Origin: Savagea sp. | GTDB taxonomy: Bacteria > Bacillota > Bacilli > Bacillales_A > Planococcaceae | Direction: 5' to 3' | Length of the DNA stretch: 9,809 nucleotides | Assembly (NCBI GenBank): GCA_030146155.1 | Contig: JASLCF010000139.1 | Coordinates: 1-9,809 of the forward strand | Notes under the pieces: generated by a model | What the model saw: the letters and a program-made list of their open reading frames with translations, nothing else | The model's database searches: none | Told to the model about the DNA's origin: nothing | Program-made: the position numbers and the translations under genes | In this document: one piece after another, positions 5,557 to 9,809 of the stretch | How the letters are laid out: every line of letters begins with the position of its first letter | Position numbering within the stretch: the stretch's first letter is position 1

Positions 5557-6852
5557 TTATGGGTAGAGACGGTTTAATAAACGTGGGAATGGAATCGATT
5601 CACGAACATGTTCTGCCCCTGTAATCCAAGCCACTGTACGCTCTAAACCTAAACCGAATCCTGAATGTGGAACTGCTCCATATTTATTGGTATCTAAATA
5701 CCAAGCATAAGCCTCTTCGTCCAATTGATGTTCTTGAATGCGTTGTTTCATCAACTCATAGTCATGAATACGCTCAGAACCTCCAATGATTTCTCCGTAG
5801 CCTTCTGGTGCAATTAAATCGGCACATAAAACAACATCATCACGATCAGGGTGTGGTTGCATGTAGAACGGTTTAATGCCTACTGGATAGTTCACGATGA
5901 AAACAGGCATATCATAGTGCTCTGCAATCGCCGTTTCATGTGGTGCACCGAAATCATCCCCCCACTGAATATCGTCGAAACCTTGTTCATGTAAAAACTC
6001 AATCGCATCATCGTATGAAATACGTGGGAAAGGTGCTTTAATTTTCTCTAATTTAGAAACATCGCGTTTCAAACGGTCTAACTCGACTTTACAATTTTCC
6101 AATACAGAAGCAACTAAGAATGAAACGTACTGTTCTTGCACTTCTAAGCTTTCTTCATGTGTATAAAATGCCATTTCAGGTTCAATCATCCAGAATTCAA
6201 TTAAATGACGACGTGTTTTCGATTTTTCAGCACGGAATGTTGGTCCGAATGAAAATACTTTACCTAATGCCATTGCAGCAGCTTCCATATACAATTGACC
6301 CGATTGAGATAAGAACGCATCTTCATCGAAATATTTAGTATGGAATAATTCACTCGTTCCTTCAGGTGCAGAACCTGTTAAAATCGGCGGATCAATTTTA
6401 ACGAAACCATTCGATTCAAAAAATTCGTAGGTTGCACGAATAATTTCATTACGAATTTTTAAAATAGCGTGTTGACGTGGACCACGAATCCATAAATGAC
6501 GATTATCCATTAAAAATTCTGTTCCATGTTTTTTAGGTGTAATTGGATAGTCTGTCGCTGCAGCAATTACTTCTACCGACTGAACTTGAAGTTCATAGCC
6601 AAAAGCTGAACGTTCATCTTGGGTTACTTCTCCTACTACATACAGAGAAGACTCTTGTGAAATATGACGTGCTGTCTCAAACATCTCATCGCCAACGACT
6701 TCTTTCACAACTACGCCTTGAACAAAACCTGAGCCATCACGTAATTGTAAGAAAGCAATTTTACCGCTTCCTCGCTTACCTGCTAACCAACCGCCAATTT
6801 TAACTATTTCTCCTACATGGTTTGCCATGTCATTAATCATAATTTTTTTCAT
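5557..6852 (-). CDS. asnS: Asparaginyl-tRNA synthetase
   Basis: Charges tRNA-Asn with asparagine in the cytoplasm. 431 residues, typical for the class IIb enzyme. The N-terminal OB-fold anticodon-binding domain covers about 15-100 (IGGWLAGKRGSGKIAFLQLRD). The catalytic domain carries motif 2 at FRAEKS (206-211) followed by FWMIEPEMAF, and motif 3 at GFGLGLER (398-405). The protein ends in the usual NRLYP. The catalytic part reads as AsnRS rather than AspRS because it lacks the large insertion of bacterial AspRS and is much shorter. The start has a good GGAGGG site. It sits 18 bases after aspB, which can make aspartate, the precursor of asparagine. No T-box leader is visible in the 18-base gap, so its control must lie upstream in the operon. 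Confidence 0.97.
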   Translation of the reverse strand: MKKIMINDMANHVGEIVKIGGWLAGKRGSGKIAFLQLRDGSGFVQGVVVKEVVGDEMFETARHISQESSLYVVGEVTQDERSAFGYELQVQSVEVIAAATDYPITPKKHGTEFLMDNRHLWIRGPRQHAILKIRNEIIRATYEFFESNGFVKIDPPILTGSAPEGTSELFHTKYFDEDAFLSQSGQLYMEAAAMALGKVFSFGPTFRAEKSKTRRHLIEFWMIEPEMAFYTHEESLEVQEQYVSFLVASVLENCKVELDRLKRDVSKLEKIKAPFPRISYDDAIEFLHEQGFDDIQWGDDFGAPHETAIAEHYDMPVFIVNYPVGIKPFYMQPHPDRDDVVLCADLIAPEGYGEIIGGSERIHDYELMKQRIQEHQLDEEAYAWYLDTNKYGAVPHSGFGLGLERTVAWITGAEHVRESIPFPRLLNRLYP

Positions 6853-6870
6853 AGTTTGGACCCTCCAAAA

Positions 6871-8064
6871 TTAATCTTGCCATTTTTGTTCTACAAAGTT
6901 TTGAATACGTTGTATTGCTTCACGTAAGGCCTGAATAGATGTTGCATAGCTTAAACGAATCGTTGTAGACGACCCAAAAGCAGAACCTGGTATCACTGCA
7001 ACATTGGCTTCTTCTAATAACGCTTTTGAAAACTCATCTACAGATGAATAACCTGTATGCTTCATTGCTTCTGTAACGTCTGGGAGTAAGTAAAACGCTC
7101 CTTCTGGACGGATGACATGAAATCCTTTGACTTGTTGCAACAACGGATAAACTTCATTTAAACGTCCCTCGAAATCTGCACGCATCTCTTCTACAATTGT
7201 TTGAGAGCCATTATAAGCTTCAATGGCTGCATATTGAGAAGGCGTTGTCGGATTTGAAGTTGAATGACTCGCTAAATCAGTCATCGGAGCCACTACTTCC
7301 TTAGGGCCAGCAACATAACCTATACGCCACCCTGTCATTGCATGGGATTTAGATACGCCATTGACAACAAAGGTACGTGCTTTCATTGCGTCACTAATTT
7401 GTGCAATGGAAAAATGTTGTTTCCCATCATAAATGAGCTTTTCATAAATTTCATCTGACACAATCCAGCAATCGTGACGCTCTGCCACTGCAGCGAGTTC
7501 ACGTAATTCAGATTCGTTATAAATCATACCTGTTGGATTGCTTGGTGAGTTGATAATCACAGCCACCGTTCGCTCAGTCATCGCCTCTTCTAGTTGCTCA
7601 GGCGTGATTTTAAATTGATGCTCTGCAGTCGCTTCCACGATGACAGGGACGCCGCCTGCTAACTTCACTTGTTCCGTATAACTAACCCAGTAAGGAGCAG
7701 GGATAATTACTTCATCTCCTTCATTAAGGATGACTTGAAACAAAGTGTATAGGACATGTTTTGCACCTACTCCAACCATAATTTCAGAACGTTCATACGT
7801 CAATTCATTATCTCTTTTCAGTTTGGCAATCACCGCATCTTTTAAAGCAGGTAATCCACCAGCTGGTGTATACTTCGTTAAGCCTTTTTCCATCGACGCA
7901 TAAGCAGCTTGAATAATTGGTTCTGGCGTATTGTAATCTGGCTCACCTGCACCAAGTCCAATAATGTCTACGCCAGCATCCTTGAGTTCTTTAGCTTTAG
8001 CTGTAATTGCTAAAGTAGTTGATGGTGTCAATGCCTGCACACGTTTCGCTAATTGCTTTGTCAT
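6871..8064 (-). CDS. aspB: Aspartate aminotransferase (PLP-dependent, class I fold, subgroup Ib)
   Basis: Interconverts aspartate and 2-oxoglutarate with oxaloacetate and glutamate using pyridoxal phosphate. 397 residues, the family norm. The PLP-binding Lys is 239 in SKSHAMTGWR. Other pocket residues are Trp126 (PAPYWVSY), Asn176 (SPSNPTG), Asp204 and Tyr207 (SDEIYEKL), and Arg370 (IRLSYA), which should hold the substrate alpha-carboxylate. The TKYTPAGG and VGAKHVLYTLFQ segments, with Lys102, match the Bacillus/Thermus type subgroup, some members of which also accept prephenate; that cannot be decided here. The start has a GGGGGT ribosome binding site. The gene lies 15 bases after ypmB and 18 before asnS, the B. 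subtilis order. Confidence 0.95.
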   Translation of the reverse strand: MTKQLAKRVQALTPSTTLAITAKAKELKDAGVDIIGLGAGEPDYNTPEPIIQAAYASMEKGLTKYTPAGGLPALKDAVIAKLKRDNELTYERSEIMVGVGAKHVLYTLFQVILNEGDEVIIPAPYWVSYTEQVKLAGGVPVIVEATAEHQFKITPEQLEEAMTERTVAVIINSPSNPTGMIYNESELRELAAVAERHDCWIVSDEIYEKLIYDGKQHFSIAQISDAMKARTFVVNGVSKSHAMTGWRIGYVAGPKEVVAPMTDLASHSTSNPTTPSQYAAIEAYNGSQTIVEEMRADFEGRLNEVYPLLQQVKGFHVIRPEGAFYLLPDVTEAMKHTGYSSVDEFSKALLEEANVAVIPGSAFGSSTTIRLSYATSIQALREAIQRIQNFVEQKWQD

Positions 8065-8079
8065 GTCTAAATACCCCCA

Positions 8080-8556
8080 CTATACATTTAATATACGCTT
8101 CCACCATGTACCGTCTTTTACTTGAACATATACATAATTTAAACGTTGATCTTTCCCTTTATACGTGATTTCCCAAATTAATTGATCATTCTCTAATCCT
8201 AATTTAGCGTGTATTAATTTATTCATCTCGCCTGTATCATATACCTTTTTAACCGCCTCTGCTTTCGAAGTCCCTTTTGTTAAATCAACCGATTGAACAA
8301 ACTTCATTTCCGGCGTTAATAAAATCGCACGTTGCGTCTCTTTGTCGTCTACACCATAGACAACAACGTATTGTTCATTGCCATTATAGACTTCAACATC
8401 GTCTGTTCGCTGCAGATGAGATTCATTCAACACAAAGGCCACTGCCTCTTTTTCAATGACTTTATACGGCTTACTTGCATTGTAATAAAGAATGGCTAAC
8501 AAGGTTAATGCGAGTGAACTTAAAAATACGACTAAAAATTTAATCCAATTGAGCAT
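8080..8556 (-). CDS. ypmB: YpmB/TseB-like membrane-anchored protein (cell wall elongation regulator-like)
   Basis: 158 residues. One N-terminal transmembrane segment at about 5-26 (IKFLVVFLSSLALTLLAILYY) is followed by an extracytoplasmic domain of about 130 residues that ends WWKRILNV. The domain has mixed strands and helices (VEVYNGNEQYVVVYGVDD, LIWEITYKG, LNYVYVQVKDG). B. subtilis ypmB occupies this exact place beside aspB. It has been renamed TseB and linked to wall elongation through the transpeptidase PBP2A; transfer of that role here is inference. The start is preceded by AAGAAGTGA, a moderate site. The gap to dinG upstream is only 14 bases, so the small ypmA gene found between dinG and ypmB in B. 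subtilis is absent. Confidence 0.85.
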   Translation of the reverse strand: MLNWIKFLVVFLSSLALTLLAILYYNASKPYKVIEKEAVAFVLNESHLQRTDDVEVYNGNEQYVVVYGVDDKETQRAILLTPEMKFVQSVDLTKGTSKAEAVKKVYDTGEMNKLIHAKLGLENDQLIWEITYKGKDQRLNYVYVQVKDGTWWKRILNV

Positions 8557-8570
8557 GGCTTCACTTCTTT

Positions 8571-9809
8571 CTACGATTCATCGTTGGATTTCCATTGCCT
8601 CAATGTTTCACCCAACTCATATAATACCACTTTTTTGATTGGAAGTTGAGGAATCGTTCGAAGAAAATGCACACCATATGCTTTCGTTTCAATTCTAGGA
8701 TCAAGCACGATGAATGCACTCTTCTCTTGCGCATTCCGAAGCAATAAATGAAAGGATTGTTTAAATTTAACTAATGCTTCTGGTAAACCAAAGTGATAAA
8801 AAGGATGTTCATGTGTTGCGAGATAAGCTGTGCTTTTTAGCTGATACAACGGATGCTTAGGAGATGTAAAAGGTAAGCGTACAATAATTATACTATGAAC
8901 TGGACTATCTTTAACATCCACCCGTTCAAAAAATTGATGTGTACCAAATAAAATCGCCTTTTGTTCCACTTTAAATCGTCGAATCAGTCGTTCATCACTA
9001 CCTGGGGTTACATTGTAAGCTAATAGACTATATTCTTCGAGTAAACCGATATCTTGAATCGTTTGATAAACTGTTTTCATCATTTGTAAGGAATGGAAAG
9101 AAATAAATGTTTTACCATCCATAGCTTGTGCAGTTTGAACGATGGCATCTACCACATCTTCTACATACTTCGTTTGATCCTCATCTTGCCATTCAATATC
9201 TTTCACTAAAAATAACGATGTCTGATCGAGTAAAGTTGCTGCTGGTGGGAAAGATTGAATCGGCAAATGTTGCAGACCGAGTTGATTCATTACAAAATCA
9301 GGATAATCCTGTACTTGTAGAACGCCACCTGTCCAAATCAATCCCATTGGATAAGCGACCAGTTGCTCTTTAAAATGACGAATGAAAGACGCACTATACA
9401 GAGGTCTCTTCACAAATTGAATGGAACTTGGTAAGCTGTTGCCTTTAGCTTGAATCAATGTCGCATAGCTTTGATGTTCTTTTGTTGACCATAATTCCAT
9501 ACAATCCGTTAAGAGCGTATTCATTCGTTCGCACACTTCTTGCCACTCTTTGAACGGGTATTGTTGCTTATCCGTCAATGCAAACTGTGCGGCTTCTGCT
9601 GACCACTCTTCCATTTGATGAATATAACGCATCATCTCTCTTAAAAACACTTGAAATTGCTGCTGTATGTCCTCTGTTTTCAATGCTGCCAAACTAAAAT
9701 ATTGTTTCCCATCCACTTTTGAAAGCTTAGGTTGCAACTGCGAAACGAGTCCTTTCATCCACTGATCAAATGCATAAGAAAACTGTTCATATTGGCGAAG
9801 CATTCTTTT
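8571..9809 (-). CDS. dinG: DinG-family protein, C-terminal part only (helicase C-terminal domain with eroded motifs)
   Basis: The frame runs off the right edge: two codons (Lys-Arg) precede the ATG at 9801-9803, so that ATG is internal. Bacillales DinG is a roughly 900-residue fusion of an N-terminal DnaQ-like 3'-5' exonuclease and an XPD/Rad3-like helicase body; only the last 412 codons are seen. Residues counted from that ATG: KTFISFHSLQMMKTVY (231-246) fits motif IV, FGTHQFFERVD (286-296) the motif V region, SIIIVRLPF (304-312) the following strand, and LVKFKQSFHLLLR (344-356) motif VI. Motifs III, V and VI lack consensus residues: WTGG stands where SATL is usual, ER replaces EG, and QSFHLLLR stands for QGFGRLIR. 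This agrees with reports that S. aureus DinG is a nuclease without helicase activity. First gene of the visible operon. Confidence 0.88.
   Translation of the reverse strand, partial: KRMLRQYEQFSYAFDQWMKGLVSQLQPKLSKVDGKQYFSLAALKTEDIQQQFQVFLREMMRYIHQMEEWSAEAAQFALTDKQQYPFKEWQEVCERMNTLLTDCMELWSTKEHQSYATLIQAKGNSLPSSIQFVKRPLYSASFIRHFKEQLVAYPMGLIWTGGVLQVQDYPDFVMNQLGLQHLPIQSFPPAATLLDQTSLFLVKDIEWQDEDQTKYVEDVVDAIVQTAQAMDGKTFISFHSLQMMKTVYQTIQDIGLLEEYSLLAYNVTPGSDERLIRRFKVEQKAILFGTHQFFERVDVKDSPVHSIIIVRLPFTSPKHPLYQLKSTAYLATHEHPFYHFGLPEALVKFKQSFHLLLRNAQEKSAFIVLDPRIETKAYGVHFLRTIPQLPIKKVVLYELGETLRQWKSNDES

Noticed and set aside
6120..6803. Plus-strand frames inside asnS (6120-6338, 6543-6803)
   Set aside because: They are shadows of a strongly conserved synthetase gene, with no ribosome binding sites or family features.
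9801..9803. ATG at 9803 (- strand) as the start of a 410-residue protein
   Set aside because: The frame continues to the window edge and the visible part is only the C-terminal section of a DinG helicase body, so this Met is internal.

Overview
The window reads as chromosome of a low-GC Gram-positive bacterium of the order Bacillales, and the proteins look most like Planococcaceae (the Kurthia, Lysinibacillus, Rummeliibacillus side). The grounds are AT-rich DNA with GC near 40% by eye, strong AGGAGG-type ribosome binding sites, and a gene order recalled from Bacillus subtilis: dinG-ypmB-aspB-asnS-dnaD-nth-ypoC running towards ponA, which lies on the opposite strand. The family placement is inference from protein flavour and synteny.

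Left part (1-2623, + strand): a class A penicillin-binding protein of the ponA/PBP1 type, cut at its N-terminus by the window edge. It has a membrane anchor, a transglycosylase domain, a transpeptidase domain, a fibronectin type III-like module and a disordered tail holding an uninterrupted run of twelve Lys-Asp repeats. A strong intrinsic terminator follows.

Middle part (2624-3832): a gene-poor gap between two convergent units. It holds one small putative lipoprotein gene with its own ribosome binding site and terminator, two copies of a 25-base repeat, a GC-rich segment resembling a Bacillales intergenic repeat, and on the - strand the remains of a small two-CxxC protein split by what looks like a single-base deletion. 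One repeat copy forms the likely terminator of the right-hand operon.

Right part (3755-9809, - strand): seven tightly packed genes with gaps of 10 to 21 bases and one 8-base overlap, no internal terminator, and so probably one operon: dinG (3' part only), ypmB/tseB, aspB, asnS, dnaD, nth and ypoC. Together they cover nucleic acid processing (DinG-type protein, endonuclease III), replication initiation (DnaD), aspartate/asparagine use for translation (AspB, AsnS), wall elongation (TseB-like) and one uncharacterised protein. The wall theme recurs across the gap with PonA.

Most of the window is ordinary conserved core genome. The items most worth a second look are the broken zinc-knuckle gene at 3563-3765, the eroded helicase motifs in the DinG C-terminal half, the KD-repeat tail of the PBP, and the paired 25-base repeats around the lipoprotein gene. 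No phage, transposase, CRISPR array, tRNA or rRNA was seen.
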